A stretch of DNA of 6,217 nt from Moraxellaceae bacterium (lineage in GTDB: Bacteria > Pseudomonadota > Gammaproteobacteria > Pseudomonadales > Moraxellaceae): positions 1 through 6,217 of the forward strand of contig JAUXNL010000163.1 in assembly GCA_030684415.1 (NCBI GenBank). The letters run 5' to 3'. The translations under genes and the position numbers were made by a program. Positions 5,639 to 6,217 of this stretch are shown one piece after another (position 1 is the first letter of the stretch; each line of letters begins with the position of its first letter). The notes under the pieces are model-generated. The model ran no database searches. It was given only the letters and a program-made list of their open reading frames with translations, and had not been told where the DNA came from.

Positions 5639-6217
5639 TTACTTTGCGACTTCGATCAGCTCGACTTCAAACACCAGCACGGAATGCGGGGGAATCGGGC
5701 CAGCACCCTGTTCGCCATAGGCAAGGGCAGAGGGAATGACAAAACGGTACTTGGCGCCAGGCGACATCAACTGCACGCCTTCGGTCCAGCCCGGAATCAC
5801 TTTGTTGAGCGGGAAGGACACCGGCTCGCCGCGCTGTACGGAGCTGTCGAAAATGGTTCCGTCTGTCAGCTTGCCCTCGTAGTGCACGGTCACCACGCTT
5901 TCCGCTTTGGGTTTGGCGCCAGAGCCTTCTTTCAGCACTTCATACTGGAGGCCGGAGGCGGTCGTGATCACGCCGGCTTTCTTGCCGTTTTCGGCGAGGA
6001 AGGCGGTGCCTTTGCTGCTGGCCTCCAGTGCGGCTTTCTCTTGCTTGGCCTGCATGTCGGTACGCAGCTTCTGTTCGAATGCCATCACGGCTTCACGCAT
6101 CTGCTCTTCGGTCAGTCGGCCTTCCTTGTTGGCATGGCCATCACGAAAGCCGGAGATGAACTGCTCGATGTCCAGCTCGGGCGCTTGCGTGGCGCTGGAT
6201 TTACCGGTCATGAAGCC
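5639..6217 (-). CDS. FKBP-type peptidyl-prolyl cis-trans isomerase (FkpA/Mip/FklB-like), N-terminus beyond window
   Basis: The enzyme catalyses cis-trans isomerisation at proline bonds and acts as a folding helper. Numbering from the ATG at 6211, residues 13-60 match the helical dimerisation region of Mip/FkpA proteins (LDIEQFISGFRDG, then LTEEQMREAVMAFEQKL). The FKBP domain spans about 87-188. Pocket residues expected from FKBP12 are present: Tyr111, Phe121-Asp122, Val138-Ile139, Trp142, Tyr165 and Phe181. The ATG at 6211 is probably internal: the frame stays open to the edge and reads G-F-M-T-G-K, which fits the LGxxxG segment lying in the middle of the N-terminal domain in this family. The real start, and any signal peptide separating periplasmic FkpA/Mip from cytoplasmic FklB, is outside the window. 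The gene converges on metE and shares its terminator. Confidence 0.92.
   Translation of the reverse strand, partial: GFMTGKSSATQAPELDIEQFISGFRDGHANKEGRLTEEQMREAVMAFEQKLRTDMQAKQEKAALEASSKGTAFLAENGKKAGVITTASGLQYEVLKEGSGAKPKAESVVTVHYEGKLTDGTIFDSSVQRGEPVSFPLNKVIPGWTEGVQLMSPGAKYRFVIPSALAYGEQGAGPIPPHSVLVFEVELIEVAK

Noticed and set aside
5631..5640. AATCGCGATT palindrome next to the isomerase stop
   Set aside because: A 10-base palindrome is too short and too common in GC-rich DNA to assign a role.

Overview
The window is GC-rich DNA typical of a proteobacterium (beta or gamma). The best evidence is the divergent metR-metE pair, whose products align closely with the enterobacterial proteins as I recall them. 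A FKBP-type isomerase and a GC-rich palindromic repeat (TTCGACAAGCTCAGCCC core) are also common in these classes. The sequence does not support a genus call.

Layout. Positions 1-1728 hold two minus-strand genes joined by a 4-base ATGA overlap. The upstream one encodes a membrane-anchored alpha/beta hydrolase of prolyl-oligopeptidase/dienelactone-hydrolase type. The downstream one encodes an unrecognised N-terminally anchored protein that runs off the left edge. Positions 1729-2024 are non-coding and hold a 16-base tandem repeat array, a REP-like palindrome, a hairpin and a short direct repeat. Positions 2025-2969 are metR (minus strand), and 2970-3078 is the shared control region. Positions 3079-5475 are metE (plus strand). 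Positions 5476-5638 are a convergent intergenic region with a small hairpin and a long symmetric terminator. From 5639 to the right edge is the C-terminal part of a FKBP-type prolyl isomerase (minus strand).

How the genes work together. MetR is the LysR-type activator that responds to homocysteine. MetE is the cobalamin-independent methionine synthase that consumes homocysteine. Between them lie two MetR-box-like inverted repeats 31 bases apart, and one fills the spacer of a good sigma-70 promoter pointing into metR. This predicts activation of metE coupled to autorepression of metR. The hydrolase and its partner look like one translationally coupled envelope-associated unit of unknown role. 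The isomerase is probably independent and shares the terminator with metE.

I see no clear new defence, mobile or signalling system. The features most worth a second look are a 40-residue tail on MetE ending in a CC-containing segment, a 17-base tandem duplication across the metE stop codon, the 16-base repeat array abutting the hydrolase start, and an eight-cytosine tract in the hydrolase gene.
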